The notes under the pieces: generated by a model
The model's database searches: none
The model's input: the letters and a program-made list of their open reading frames with translations, nothing else
What the model was told of the DNA's origin: nothing
Part shown: piece by piece, positions 24,265-33,756 of the stretch
How positions within the stretch are numbered: position 1 is the first letter of the stretch
Layout of the letters: each line of letters starts with the position of its first letter
Position numbers and translations under genes: made by a program
Source of the DNA: CAWIJK01 sp963836375
Lineage (GTDB): Bacteria; Actinomycetota; Acidimicrobiia; Acidimicrobiales; RAAP-2
Direction of reading: 5' to 3'
Assembly: GCA_963836375.1 (NCBI GenBank)
Contig: CAWIJK010000002.1
Location: 434,001 to 498,000 of the forward strand
DNA: 64,000 bases

Positions 24265-25377
24265 ATGGCCGAGCACCCCCACCGCCTGCGGGCCATCCGA
24301 CACAGCCTCAGTCCGGCCGAGTGGTGGCGGGTCGGCGGCATGGCGGCCACCGTCGTGGCCCTCAACGTGATCGGCTGGGGCATCTTCATCGTGGCCGTCC
24401 TCCCCGCCCATTACCACTACAAGGGGGTGGCCCTCGGGATCGGGGTGGCCGTCACCGCCTACACCCTGGGGATGCGACACGCCTTCGACGCCGACCACAT
24501 CTCGGCCATCGACAACACCACCCGCAAGTTCATGGCCGAGGGCAAGCGACCCCTCAGCGTCGGGTTCTGGTTCTCGCTCGGGCACTCGACGATCGTCTTC
24601 GGCATCGGTGTCGGGCTCACCGTGGCCGCCAAGGCCGTCTTCCATTCGGTCAGCCACCCCAATTCGCCCCTGGAGAGCTTCGGCGGGATCTTCGGGACCG
24701 CCGTCTCGGGGGTCTTCCTCTACCTCATCGCCGCCCTCAACGTGGTGATCCTGCTCAGCATCGTGCGCATCTTCCTCGAGATGCGACGGGGGAGGTTCGA
24801 CGAGCAGGCGATGGAGGCCCGGCTGGCCTCGCGTGGCCTGATGTCGCGCCTTTTCGGGCGCTTCTCCCGCTCGGTGTCCAAGCCCTGGCACATGTACCCG
24901 GTGGGGGTGCTCTTCGGGTTGGGCTTCGACACCGCCACCGAGGTGGCGTTGCTGGCGGCCACCGCCGGTGCGGCCGAGTCGCAGCTCCCGTGGTACGCGG
25001 TGCTGTGCCTGCCGGTGCTGTTCACCGCCGGGATGACCCTGTTCGACACGGTCGACGGATCCTTCATGAATTTCGCCTACGGGTGGGCTTTCTCCCGCCC
25101 GGTCCGCAAGGTCTATTACAACATCACCATCACCGGGCTGTCGGTGGCCGTCGCCTTCCTCATCGGTTCCATTGAGCTCCTGGGCTTGCTGGCGGTCGAG
25201 CTGCACGCCCACGGTCGGTTCTGGGACACGATGGCCAACTTCAACCTCAACACGGCCGGCTTGGTCATCGTCGGGCTCTTCGCCGTCACCTGGCTTGTGG
25301 CGGTGGCGGTCTGGCGGTTCGGCCGGATCGAGTCGCGCTGGGAGCGGGCGGCCGCCCGGGCCGAGTCCGTCGGCTGA
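24265..25377 (+). CDS. NiCoT-family nickel/cobalt permease (HoxN/HupN/NixA)
   Basis: A 370-residue, eight-helix secondary transporter for Ni2+/Co2+. The helix 2 signature RHAFDADHISAIDN (His72, Asp77, His78) is the metal-selective HX4DH motif. FWFSLGHSTIVF, LGFDTATEVALLA and GMTLFDTVDGSFM are the other three NiCoT signatures. ATG 24265 is the start. It is divergent from the Fur-family gene with a Nur-type operator in between, so it is probably repressed when nickel is sufficient. No urease or hydrogenase genes are visible in the window. Confidence 0.95.
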   Translation: MAEHPHRLRAIRHSLSPAEWWRVGGMAATVVALNVIGWGIFIVAVLPAHYHYKGVALGIGVAVTAYTLGMRHAFDADHISAIDNTTRKFMAEGKRPLSVGFWFSLGHSTIVFGIGVGLTVAAKAVFHSVSHPNSPLESFGGIFGTAVSGVFLYLIAALNVVILLSIVRIFLEMRRGRFDEQAMEARLASRGLMSRLFGRFSRSVSKPWHMYPVGVLFGLGFDTATEVALLAATAGAAESQLPWYAVLCLPVLFTAGMTLFDTVDGSFMNFAYGWAFSRPVRKVYYNITITGLSVAVAFLIGSIELLGLLAVELHAHGRFWDTMANFNLNTAGLVIVGLFAVTWLVAVAVWRFGRIESRWERAAARAESVG

Positions 25378-25501
25378 GCCCGTCGAGGGGCCGCCCGGGC
25401 CGAGTCGGTGGCCGGGCGGACCGGGATGCGGCCCCGCGTCGAGGCTGGCCGGGGCGCGTCGGACCTCGACCGTGCCCGCCGCCTCCGCTACCGTCGATGC
25501 G

Positions 25502-26914
25502 GTGGGGACCCCGTGGTTGGACGACGCCTGTGGTCTGGTGGACGCCCTGCGCTCCAAGACGTTGTCGCCGCTCGAGGCCCTCGACGCCTGCATCGCCGCC
25601 GCCGAGGCCTCGGAGCTCAACGTCTTCAGCCACACCGACTTCGACCGGGCCCGCGAGGCCGCCCGGGCGGCTGACGTCTCGCTGCCCTTCGGTGGCGTGC
25701 CCTTCGGGGTCAAAGAGCTCGAGCGGGTGGCCGGCTGGCCCGACACCGAGGCGTCGTTGCTCTTCGCCGACCGGGTCTGCGATCACGACCAGACCTCGGT
25801 CGGCCGGCTCCGGGCCACCGGCGCCGTCCTGGCCGCCCAGACCACGGCCAGCGAATTCGGCGGCATCAACTGCACCTCGACGGCGCTGCACGGCACGACC
25901 AGGAACCCCTGGGACCCGACCCGGACGCCCGGCGGGTCGTCGGGGGGGACGGCCGCCGCCGTCTCCGGTGGACTGCTACCTATCGCCACGGGGAGCGACG
26001 GGGGCGGCTCCATCCGTATCCCGGCCGGCTTCACCGGGCTCTTCGGGCTGAAGGCGACTTACGGGCGCATCCCCAAGGGCCCGCGGGCGGGCATCGAGCC
26101 GATGACCTCGGTGATGGGCTGCCTCAGCCGTTCGGTCCGCGACACCGCCCGATACTTCGACGCCGTCAACGGCTTCGACCAGCGCGATCCGTTGAGCCTC
26201 CCCGCCGTCGGGGGCTGGGAGGCCGGTCTCGGCGGGGCCGACCTGGGCGGGCGGACCGTCGCCATCGTGCCCGACCTCGGCACGGCGCGGGTGCGCGCCG
26301 AGGTGGCCGACCTGGTGGCCCGGGTTGGCCGCTCCTTGGCCGACGCGGCCGGCCTGCGGGTGGTCGACGTCGCGCCGGGCCTGCCCCACTTGCGCGGGGA
26401 GTGGGCCATGGCCGGCCAGGTCGGGTTCGTCGCCGACCTGGGTGACGCCTATCCGGACCGCATCGGCGAGTTGTCAGCCGAGATGCGGATGGGCCTTGAG
26501 GCCGGGCGGGCCCGGTTCACGCTGGAGCGGGCGGCGTCCATCGAGTCCTACCGTCGCCGCCTGAACGAGGCGATGGCCGACCTCTTCGAGGCGGCCGACT
26601 TCGTCATCGCCGCCACGAATCCCGACGTGGCCTTCGTCGCCGAGGGCCCGCCCCCCGCCACCATCCCCGGGGCCGACCTCATCCACGAGATCGGCTTCAC
26701 CCGGGCGATCATGAACAACGCGGCGCTGACCGCGCCGTCCAACCTCAACGGCAGCCCGGCGGTGAGCATCCCCGCTGGCCTGGTCGACGGGCTCCCGGTC
26801 GGACTCCAGATCCTGGCCGGCCACCACCGCGAGCCGCTCCTCTTGGACCTTTCCGTGGTGGCCGAGCGTGAGCTCGGTTGGCCCAAAGTCGCCCCCTTGG
26901 CCATGGGGGCCTGA
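25502..26914 (+). CDS. Amidase-signature family hydrolase
   Basis: A 470-residue amidase. The Ser-cisSer-Lys triad is present: Lys ~71 in PFGVKELE, Ser ~146-147 in TPGGSSGGTAAAVSGG and Ser ~170 in DGGGSIRIPAGFTG. The reading TSEFGGIN appears as TASEFGGINCT, and the C-terminal GSPAVSIPAGLVDGLPVGLQ is typical. GTG 25502 is preferred because TACCGT (25489-25494) sits 7 nt before it, a leaderless layout; GTG 25472 is the alternative. The substrate (aryl or aliphatic amide) is unknown. A second amidase of the same length lies at 49082-50494. Confidence 0.93.
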   Translation: MGTPWLDDACGLVDALRSKTLSPLEALDACIAAAEASELNVFSHTDFDRAREAARAADVSLPFGGVPFGVKELERVAGWPDTEASLLFADRVCDHDQTSVGRLRATGAVLAAQTTASEFGGINCTSTALHGTTRNPWDPTRTPGGSSGGTAAAVSGGLLPIATGSDGGGSIRIPAGFTGLFGLKATYGRIPKGPRAGIEPMTSVMGCLSRSVRDTARYFDAVNGFDQRDPLSLPAVGGWEAGLGGADLGGRTVAIVPDLGTARVRAEVADLVARVGRSLADAAGLRVVDVAPGLPHLRGEWAMAGQVGFVADLGDAYPDRIGELSAEMRMGLEAGRARFTLERAASIESYRRRLNEAMADLFEAADFVIAATNPDVAFVAEGPPPATIPGADLIHEIGFTRAIMNNAALTAPSNLNGSPAVSIPAGLVDGLPVGLQILAGHHREPLLLDLSVVAERELGWPKVAPLAMGA

Positions 26915-26924
26915 GGCGCTCGGG

Positions 26925-27806
26925 CTAGGACAGCACCCGCCGGCGGAAGTTGCGCAGCCCGATGGTCAAGAACACCGTACAGAAGGCGGCCAGCGCCGGG
27001 TAGATGACGAACAGCGGCATGTGCGAGGCGTCGGTGAAGGCGGCCCGCATCCCCTCGTTCACGTAGATGAGCGGGTTGATCAGCACGATGGTCTGGAGCC
27101 AGTGCCATCCCCCGATGCTGACCGGGCTCAGGCGGGTCCACTGGTAGTAGGTGCCCCCGAGGAAGGTGATCGGCAGCACCACGAATCCGAACATCAGCCC
27201 GATGTTGCGGGGCTCGAAGGAGGTGCCGAGGACGAGCCCCATGGCGCTCATCGTCACGCAGGCCAGTGGCACCACCGTGATGATGATCGGCCAGTGCAGC
27301 GAGATCTGGGCGGTTACCCCCGGCGCGTGGACCACCGAGGCGATGGGCAGGACGATGGCGGCGGAGATCAGGCCCTGCACCGAGCCGGACAGCACCTTGG
27401 ACATGGCCACCAGCCAGATGGGGCACGGCGCCTGGACCCGGTCCTCGATCTCCCTGGTGAAGCCGAATTCCTGGGCCATCTGGAGCGCCACCGACTGGAC
27501 GCCCTGGAACATGATCGAGATCCCGACGACCCCGGGTACCAGCACGGTGGCGAACGCCGACTCGGCCACCAGGCCGTGTCCACCGCCCACCCCCTGGCCG
27601 ATCTTGGGGAAGACATAGAGGAAGACGAAGCAGAGCAGGAAGGGCTGGACGAGGGTGCGGATCACGAATTCGCCCGTGTGCTTCTTCAGCACCACCAGGT
27701 CCCGAAGCATCAGGGCCCCCAGGGCCACCCAGCTGGCGCCGACGGCCGAACGGGTCGGCGTGGTCTCGATGTGGTGGTGTTCGGTGGGGTCGAGCAGGGT
27801 GGCCAT
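26925..27806 (-). CDS. ABC-2 type exporter permease (DrrB-like)
   Basis: A 293-residue, six-helix permease. LMLRDLVVLKKHTGEFVIRTLVQP is the amphipathic N-terminal segment; QEFGFTREIEDRVQAPCP is the DrrB-type coupling region, and MGLVLGTSFEPRNIGLMF follows. The ATPase stop and this start share the base at 27806, so the genes are translationally coupled. It is third in the padR-ATPase-permease operon. The exported compound is unknown; daunorubicin-type resistance exporters are the closest named group. Confidence 0.92.
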   Translation of the reverse strand: MATLLDPTEHHHIETTPTRSAVGASWVALGALMLRDLVVLKKHTGEFVIRTLVQPFLLCFVFLYVFPKIGQGVGGGHGLVAESAFATVLVPGVVGISIMFQGVQSVALQMAQEFGFTREIEDRVQAPCPIWLVAMSKVLSGSVQGLISAAIVLPIASVVHAPGVTAQISLHWPIIITVVPLACVTMSAMGLVLGTSFEPRNIGLMFGFVVLPITFLGGTYYQWTRLSPVSIGGWHWLQTIVLINPLIYVNEGMRAAFTDASHMPLFVIYPALAAFCTVFLTIGLRNFRRRVLS

Positions 27807-28795
27807 CAGTCGCGCAGTTCCTTGCCGGTCAGGTTGATGAAGACCGTCTCGAGGCTCGGCTGGGCCACCGAGAGGTCGGCCACCTCGAACCCGCCCCCCT
27901 CAGCCGCGCTGACCACCCGGGGCAGCAGGCGGTCGGCGCCGGCCACGTGCAACTCGACACCGCCGTCGACGACGCGGGTGCGGGTCACCCCGCCGACTCC
28001 GGCCTTGAGGACCGACACCAGGGAATCGGGGTTGCCCGCAGCCTTGACGGTGACGATCGTGTCGGCGTCGACCCCCTGCTTGAGCTGGGCCGGGGTCCCC
28101 AGGGCCAGGATCTTGCCGTGGTCCATGATGGCGACGCGCCGGCAGAGCTTGTCGGCCTCTTCCATGTAGTGGGTCGTGAGCAGGATGGTCTGTCCCTCGC
28201 CGTTGAGCTGGCGCAGGATGTCCCACAGGGCCAGCCGGCTCTGGGGGTCGAGGCCCGCCGTGGGCTCGTCCAAGAACAAGACGGCCGGTCGGTGGAAGAT
28301 GGCCCGGGCCACCATCAGGCGCTGGGCCATCCCGCCCGACAGCGCGTAGACCGAGGCCTTGGCCCAGCGGGAGAGCTGGAACTTCTCCAAGAGCTCGTCG
28401 GCGATCGAGCGCGACTCGGACGAAGCCATCCCGAAGAGCCGGCCGTGGAAGTAGAGGTTCTCCCAGACCGTGAGCTGGCGGTCGAGGGTGTTCTCCTGGC
28501 TGACGATGCCCAGGATCTGCTTGGCCAGCGTCGGGTGGCGCACCACGTTGATCCCGCCCACGAAGGCCTCGCCCGACGTGGGGATGACCCGGGTCGTGAG
28601 CATGCCGGCGGTCGTCGTCTTGCCAGCCCCGTTGGGGCCGAGCAGACCGAAGATCTCACCGGTCTCGACGACGAGGTTGAGTTCGTCGACGGCCCGGAAG
28701 TCCGTGCCGGCGTAGACCTTGGTCAGCCCCGCGGTCCGGATCACCCCGGTGGCCGCGGCGGACCGAACAGGTTGGGGCGTCGAGGTGGCGGTCAT
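27806..28795 (-). CDS. ABC exporter ATP-binding protein (DrrA-like)
   Basis: A 329-residue ABC-2 ATPase. Walker A GLLGPNGAGKTTTAGML, signature YALSGGMAQRLMVARA and Walker B AVLFLDEPTAGLDPQSR are intact. The C-terminal ~90 residues are the DrrA-type regulatory extension. ATG 28795 (MTATSTP) was chosen; a GTG at 28807 is in frame, and a TAACGT -10 (28811-28806) overlaps it. The gene follows the PadR gene by 22 bp and overlaps the permease. Confidence 0.93.
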   Translation of the reverse strand: MTATSTPQPVRSAAATGVIRTAGLTKVYAGTDFRAVDELNLVVETGEIFGLLGPNGAGKTTTAGMLTTRVIPTSGEAFVGGINVVRHPTLAKQILGIVSQENTLDRQLTVWENLYFHGRLFGMASSESRSIADELLEKFQLSRWAKASVYALSGGMAQRLMVARAIFHRPAVLFLDEPTAGLDPQSRLALWDILRQLNGEGQTILLTTHYMEEADKLCRRVAIMDHGKILALGTPAQLKQGVDADTIVTVKAAGNPDSLVSVLKAGVGGVTRTRVVDGGVELHVAGADRLLPRVVSAAEGGGFEVADLSVAQPSLETVFINLTGKELRD

Positions 28796-28817
28796 GACAG
28801 GGCACACGTTACCGGGG

Positions 28818-29384
28818 TCAGTCCTCGGCCAGGATCTGGTACAGCTCCTTGCGTGCCCGTTGGACGATTTCGATCCCCCGGTCGAGTTGGTCCGGCTTCC
28901 CGGTGTGGGCCACCTGCTTGGCCGCCTGGAACGCCTGTCCCATCGCCTCTCGCAAGGCCCTCACCCGGTCGTCGTTCTCGTCGCCCCGGTCCCACGGTGC
29001 CCGGCCACCGGGTTCGGCCGAGCCGGCCGTGGCGGCCTCCCGGCCCGAGTCGGTGAGCTCGAAGGAACGGCTGGCGTCGCGGGTGGTCGACGTCACCAGG
29101 CCCTCGTCCTCCAACATCTGGAGGGTCGGGTAGACCGAGCCCGGGCTCGGGCGCCACAGGCCCCCGCTGCGTTCCTCCAGCCGGCGCATCACCTCGTAGC
29201 CGTTGGCCGGCCCGTCGAGGAGGGCCAGGAGGATGGCCCGGCGGGTATCGCCCCGTCGCATCCGTCGTCGGCCGCCGCCCCATCCGGGACCCGGGCCGCC
29301 CAGCATGTCAGGCCGCATCCGTCCCCGGCCGCGCCCCCGGCCCATCGGGCCGTGCTCGTGCTCGTGCATTCTCGCGTCGTGCAT
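28818..29384 (-). CDS. PadR-family regulator with His/Gly-rich N-terminus
   Basis: A 188-residue PadR repressor. Residues ~44-120 are the winged HTH (RRAILLALLDGPANGYEVMRRLEE, then PSPGSVYPTLQMLEDEGLV), followed by a C-terminal dimerisation helix. The first ~40 residues are unusual: MHDARMHEHEHGPMGRGRGR and a Gly/Pro-rich stretch, which could bind a metal or nucleic acid. ATG 29384 has AGAGAGG upstream. It leads an operon with the two ABC exporter genes, the common PadR autoregulatory design. Confidence 0.92.
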   Translation of the reverse strand: MHDARMHEHEHGPMGRGRGRGRMRPDMLGGPGPGWGGGRRRMRRGDTRRAILLALLDGPANGYEVMRRLEERSGGLWRPSPGSVYPTLQMLEDEGLVTSTTRDASRSFELTDSGREAATAGSAEPGGRAPWDRGDENDDRVRALREAMGQAFQAAKQVAHTGKPDQLDRGIEIVQRARKELYQILAED

Positions 29385-29489
29385 GTCGTGTCCTCTCTGG
29401 TGGGTTCTGGTGGGTGGTTCCCCGCCCGGCCGGGCTGGCCGGCCGGGGAAATTCATGGTGTCGCAAGACGATGTTCTGCGACCTCTACC

Positions 29490-29497
29490 GATATATC
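29490..29497. promoter_or_regulatory. AT-rich GATATATC palindrome upstream of padR
   Basis: GATATATC lies in a short AT-rich island (about 29484-29520) of an otherwise GC-rich 280-bp gap, 106 bp before the padR start. PadR proteins often bind ATAT-type dyads, so this is a candidate operator and promoter site. Confidence 0.45.
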
Positions 29498-29665
29498 TTA
29501 AACATTCGGAGACGGAAGTCAAGGGGGAGGTTCGGGGGGGCCGGGCCGAGGCGCTGGCCGGGCCGGGGTGTCAGGCCCCCGCGCCGGGCGGGACCCTTCG
29601 GGCCTCGGGCATGGACCTCCCCGGGGCCGGTCCCCGCCCGGCGACCCTTCGGTCCCTCGTCTGGG

Positions 29666-30628
29666 TCAGGCGGTCGCCAGGCGGTCGAGGACGGCCTGCG
29701 CCTCGGCGACGAAGCGCCGGACCAGCGCTCCGGCCGGGACCAGCTCGGCGATGCCGCCCACCCCCTGGCCGGCCGGGAAGCACTCCCGGGCCGGGTCGAC
29801 CTCGGTGTTCGTCTCGTCGGCCCCCAGGTGCATCACGCCGTCGGCGAAGGCCCGGCCCATCTGGTCGGGGAACCGCTGCAGCTCGCTCGGATGGGTATCG
29901 AAGTACTCGGTGTACTCGCTCTTGATGACCCGCATGGTCTTGCCCGAGTAGGCCCGGCTCACCGTCGTCCCGTCCTCAGCGCTGGCCAGGAGCGCCTCTT
30001 TGTAACCGAGCACACCGCGGGCCTCGGGGGTGGCGATGAACCGGGTCCCGACCCACACCCCGACCGCTCCGAGGGCCAGCGCCGCCGCCAGGCCGCGACC
30101 GTCGAAGATCCCCCCGGCGGCGACCACCGGGATCCGGTCGCCGACGGCGTCAACGACCTGGGGCACCAGGGGCATGGTGGCCACCTGGCCGGTGTGGCCG
30201 CCGGCCTCGGTGCCCTGGGCCACCACCAGGTCGCAGCCGGCCTCGACCGCCCGGACGGCATGGTCGACCTTTCCGCACATGTTCACCACCAAGAGTCCGT
30301 GCCGGTGGCACAGGTCGACCACCTCGGAGGGCACGCCGAGTCCGGCCACGAAGGCGCTGGCCCCACCCTCGATGATCAACTCGACCTGCTCGGTCATGCC
30401 ACCGGGCATGGCGGTGAGGAGGTCCACCCCGAACGGTTTGTCGGTGGCGGCCCGAACGGCGGCGATCTCGGCCACCATCTTCTCGTTGCCCATCGTCGAG
30501 GCGCCCAGGCAGCCGAAGCCTCCGGCCTCGGAAACCGCGGCCACCAGTGGGGCGTAGGACACCCCGCCCATCCCGGCCAGCATCACCGGGTGCTCGATCG
30601 ACAGAAGCTCGGTCAGTGGTGTCCGCAT
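29666..30628 (-). CDS. Nitronate monooxygenase (NPD) family enzyme
   Basis: A 320-residue FMN TIM-barrel enzyme. PVMLAGMGGVSYAPLVAAVSEAGG at the N-terminus, DLVVAQGTEAGGHTG (flavin and catalytic His region), VVAAGGIFDGRGLAAALALGA (phosphate-binding GGI) and GTRFIATPEA are the NPD signatures. Reactions in the family include oxidative denitrification of alkyl nitronates, or enoyl-ACP reduction for some relatives. ATG 30628 is divergent from the MarR gene. Confidence 0.92.
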   Translation of the reverse strand: MRTPLTELLSIEHPVMLAGMGGVSYAPLVAAVSEAGGFGCLGASTMGNEKMVAEIAAVRAATDKPFGVDLLTAMPGGMTEQVELIIEGGASAFVAGLGVPSEVVDLCHRHGLLVVNMCGKVDHAVRAVEAGCDLVVAQGTEAGGHTGQVATMPLVPQVVDAVGDRIPVVAAGGIFDGRGLAAALALGAVGVWVGTRFIATPEARGVLGYKEALLASAEDGTTVSRAYSGKTMRVIKSEYTEYFDTHPSELQRFPDQMGRAFADGVMHLGADETNTEVDPARECFPAGQGVGGIAELVPAGALVRRFVAEAQAVLDRLATA

Positions 30629-30717
30629 GGCGTGGCCCCCTCGCCCGTGTGCCCGATGGCAGGCGAACGATAGCAACGCCGCCCGTCGCCCCCGGCTGGG
30701 GCACCGTCTCGGACGAA

Positions 30718-30747
30718 TTGCTTTTGATTCAATAGCAGTTCTACGCT
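30718..30747 (+). promoter_or_regulatory. MarR promoter with overlapping palindromic operator
   Basis: TTGCTT (30718-30723), 18-bp spacer, TACGCT (30742-30747), 7 nt before ATG 30755. GCTTTTGATTCAATAGC (30720-30736) is a 17-bp near-palindrome (TTGA-T-TCAA core, GCT/AGC ends) covering the -35 and spacer, as expected for an autorepressor. Confidence 0.6.
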
Positions 30748-30754
30748 GCTCGGG

Positions 30755-31333
30755 ATGACCGCCCAGGCCGCCCCCGAGGTGCCCTCGGCAACTCCGGCCC
30801 ACACCGAGGCCTCGTCCCGCCCGGGCCGGGCACGGTCGGTGCCCGACGAGCTGGCCCGCGAGCTGCTGTTCTCCTTCGCCCGGATGGCCCGGGGGCCCAA
30901 GCGGGCCGGCGCCATGCCCAAACACATCGAAGAGCTCGTGGGCAGCGGTGTGCTGGCCCCCCGACATCTGGGTGCCTTCGCCGTGATCAGCATGGAGGGC
31001 CCGATCTCGATCTCCGAGCTGGCCGCCCGGGAGGGCTTCGCCCTGAGCACCACCAGCCTGCTCGTGACCCAGCTGGCCGAGGTCGGTCTGGTGGAGCGCT
31101 ATGAGGACGACCAGGACCGCCGGCGGACGTTGGTGTCGATCGCTCCGAGGTACCGGCGGGTGAGCGAGGAGGTCCTGGCGGCCAAGCTGGCGCCGCTGCG
31201 GCGGGCGGTCGCCCGGATGGGAGCCCAGCGGGCACGGGCCCTGGTGGAGGGCCTCGAGATGGTGGCCGAAGAGGTGACCGCGGGCGACGAGACGGCGTCG
31301 GCCTGCCACTCACCACGTCGACGGGAGATCTGA
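30755..31333 (+). CDS. MarR-family transcriptional regulator
   Basis: A 192-residue MarR regulator. HLGAFAVISMEGPISISELAAREGFALSTTSLLV is the recognition HTH; LVERYEDDQDRRRTLVSIAPR is the wing with the conserved D-x-R-R. The N-terminal ~30 residues are disordered-looking. ATG 30755 appears leaderless (TACGCT 7 nt upstream). The stop overlaps the MMPL start (TGATG), so it heads a marR-MMPL-MFS operon that it probably autoregulates. Confidence 0.93.
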   Translation: MTAQAAPEVPSATPAHTEASSRPGRARSVPDELARELLFSFARMARGPKRAGAMPKHIEELVGSGVLAPRHLGAFAVISMEGPISISELAAREGFALSTTSLLVTQLAEVGLVERYEDDQDRRRTLVSIAPRYRRVSEEVLAAKLAPLRRAVARMGAQRARALVEGLEMVAEEVTAGDETASACHSPRRREI

Positions 31334-33756
31334 TGACCCAGCGGTTCTTCGCCGCCCTCGGGCGGACCGTGGTGCGGTTCCGGTGGTTGGTCCTCATCGT
31401 CTGGCTGGTCGGGACCTTCGCCGCCGTGAGCTCGTTTCCGACCTTGGCCAGCCAGGTCAACAACAACAACAGCGAGTTCTTACCCTCGAGCGCCCCGAGC
31501 AACCAGGCGGCGACCCTGGCCCAGCCGCTGATCGGTTCGGTGAACCTCTCGCAGGTCCCGGTGGTCGCCGTCACGTCGGCGCCGACCCTCAGCCCGTCGG
31601 ACCAGGCGGCCCTGGCCCGGGCCGAGAAGGTGTTGAAGACGGTGCCCACGGTGAAGTCGGCCGAGCTGGTCAACGCCAACCGGCACGCGGCCGAACTGCT
31701 GGTGGTCTCCTCGGTGACCCCCTTCGACCAGGTTCGTACCAAGATTCTGGTCGACGACCTGACCGGCGCCCTGGCCAAGGTCGGCTTTCCGGCCGACCTG
31801 CAGGTGCACCTGGCCGGGGCGGTGGCCACCAACGTGGCCAACCAGCAGCAATCGAACAAGACCGGCAATCAGATCCAGAGCTTCTCGATCCTCTTCATCA
31901 TCGTCCTGCTCTTCCTCATCTTCCGGGCGTTCCTGGCTCCTTTCGTCACCCTGATCCCACCGATCATGGTGCTGGCCTTGTCCGGCTCCTTCATCGGTGC
32001 CCTGGGGTCACATGGCCTCAAGATCTCCTTTTTCACCCAGATCCTGCTGATCGTCCTGCTGCTCGGGGCGGGGACCGACTACGGCCTGTTCCTCGTCTTC
32101 CGGGTGCGCGAGGAGATGCTCGACGGGAGCGAACCGAAGGTCGCCGTGGCCCACTCGGTGGCCCGGGTGGGCGAGTCGATCACCGCCTCGGCGGCAACGG
32201 TGACGGTCGCCCTGCTGAGCCTCACCCTGGCCAGCTTCGGCATCTACCACGACCTCGGGATCCCGCTGGCCATCGGCATCGTCGTGATGCTCCTGGCCGG
32301 ACTCACCCTGCTCCCGGCGCTGTTGGCCATCTTCGGACGGGCCGTCTTCTGGCCGTCGAAGACCTATCAGCGCGAGCACCGTGAGGGTTGGTGGGGCAGG
32401 GTGGCCGGTCGCCTGGTCCAGCGCCCGGCGCTCACCTTGTCCATCGGCGTCGTCGTGTTCGGCGTCCTGGCCCTGTTCGCGCTGGGTTTCAGGCCCGGCG
32501 GTTTCGGGGGCCAGGTCAACGCCCCGGGTGGAACCGACGTGGCCAAGGGGAACACCGCACTGACCACCCACTTCCGTCAGTCGAGCGCCAACCCGACGAA
32601 CATTGTGATGCGCTTCCCCACGTCGGCGTGGTCCAGCCCCCAAGCCCTGGCCTCGTCGATCGGGACCGCGACCTCGGGCCTCGAGGAGACGGGGAGCTTC
32701 TCCACGCTGGCCGGCGCGCTGAACGCCGGCGGCCAGACGGTGACCCCGGCCGAGCTCTACTCGGTGCACAAAGCCCTCGGCGTCCCGGCCCAAGAGCTCG
32801 TCCGCAGCGCCCCGGTGCCGCCACCGGGCTCGACCGTCGCGCCCGCCCTCTACGACGCTTATCTGGCCTCCTCGCGCTACCTCAGCGCCGACGGCAAGAC
32901 GGCCCAGTGGGAGGCCGGTCTGACCGTGGGGTCGCCCCAGTCCCAACAGGCCCTCGACGCCATCCCCCAGATCCGCCAGGAGGTGGCGACGGTGGCCACC
33001 AAGGCCGGCGCCACGGCGGCGGGTGTGGCCGGCGAGGCCCCCGCCCTCTACGACGTGAGCCACATCTCCGACGGCGACCTGCGCCACATCATCCCCATCG
33101 CCGTGCTGGCCATCGGGATCGTCCTGGCCCTGGTGCTGCGCAGCCTGGTGGCTCCGATCTACCTGATCTTGAGCGTGGTCCTGTCGTATCTGGCGTCGCT
33201 GGGCCTGGCCGTGCTCCTCTTCATGAAGCTGGGGGGACAAACCGGGATCGTCTTCCTCTTACCCTTCTTGATGTTCATCTTCCTGCTGGCCCTGGGGGAG
33301 GACTACAACATCTTGGTCATGACCCGCATCCGGGAGGAGGCCGGCCGCCTCCCCCTGCGCCGGGCCGTCGTGCGGGCCGTCGGGGCGACCGGCCCGACGG
33401 TGACCTCCGCCGGCCTGGTCCTGGCCGGAAGCTTCGCCGTGCTGGCCATCGCCGGGGGGAGCGGCTCGGGTGGGAGCCAGGTGCGCGAGATCGGGTTCGG
33501 CCTCGCCGTGGGCATCCTGCTCGACACCTTCGTCGTGCGCACGGTGCTGGTGCCCTCGACCGTGGCCCTGCTCGGTCGCTGGAACTGGTGGCCGTCGGCC
33601 ATGGGGCGCCGGAAGGTCGACCTGCCGGCCGGTGGGGGACCGGCCGCCGACGGCGGTCCCGACCCAGAGCCCCCCACCGGGCCGTTGCCGACGCCGTCGC
33701 CGGCCATGGCCCAGGGTCCGGCGGGACCCGGAGACCAAGGGGTCCGCGCCCCGTGA
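31333..33756 (+). CDS. MMPL/RND-superfamily exporter
   Basis: An 807-residue RND-type membrane protein with the MMPL layout: N-terminal helix (VVRFRWLVLIVWLVGTF), large extracytoplasmic loop, helices 2-6 with LLIVLLLGAGTDYGLFLVFRVRE (the GTDYGLF motif of MMPL pumps), a second loop, then LLALGEDYNILVMTRIREE in the second half. Loops are Gln/Asn/Ser-rich. It probably exports lipids or hydrophobic drugs. It overlaps marR upstream and the MFS gene downstream (GTGA). Confidence 0.95.
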   Translation: MTQRFFAALGRTVVRFRWLVLIVWLVGTFAAVSSFPTLASQVNNNNSEFLPSSAPSNQAATLAQPLIGSVNLSQVPVVAVTSAPTLSPSDQAALARAEKVLKTVPTVKSAELVNANRHAAELLVVSSVTPFDQVRTKILVDDLTGALAKVGFPADLQVHLAGAVATNVANQQQSNKTGNQIQSFSILFIIVLLFLIFRAFLAPFVTLIPPIMVLALSGSFIGALGSHGLKISFFTQILLIVLLLGAGTDYGLFLVFRVREEMLDGSEPKVAVAHSVARVGESITASAATVTVALLSLTLASFGIYHDLGIPLAIGIVVMLLAGLTLLPALLAIFGRAVFWPSKTYQREHREGWWGRVAGRLVQRPALTLSIGVVVFGVLALFALGFRPGGFGGQVNAPGGTDVAKGNTALTTHFRQSSANPTNIVMRFPTSAWSSPQALASSIGTATSGLEETGSFSTLAGALNAGGQTVTPAELYSVHKALGVPAQELVRSAPVPPPGSTVAPALYDAYLASSRYLSADGKTAQWEAGLTVGSPQSQQALDAIPQIRQEVATVATKAGATAAGVAGEAPALYDVSHISDGDLRHIIPIAVLAIGIVLALVLRSLVAPIYLILSVVLSYLASLGLAVLLFMKLGGQTGIVFLLPFLMFIFLLALGEDYNILVMTRIREEAGRLPLRRAVVRAVGATGPTVTSAGLVLAGSFAVLAIAGGSGSGGSQVREIGFGLAVGILLDTFVVRTVLVPSTVALLGRWNWWPSAMGRRKVDLPAGGGPAADGGPDPEPPTGPLPTPSPAMAQGPAGPGDQGVRAP

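Noticed and set aside
24169..25746. Minus-strand 525-aa frame across the nickel permease
   Set aside because: No recognisable domain, and it contradicts the clear NiCoT signatures on the plus strand.
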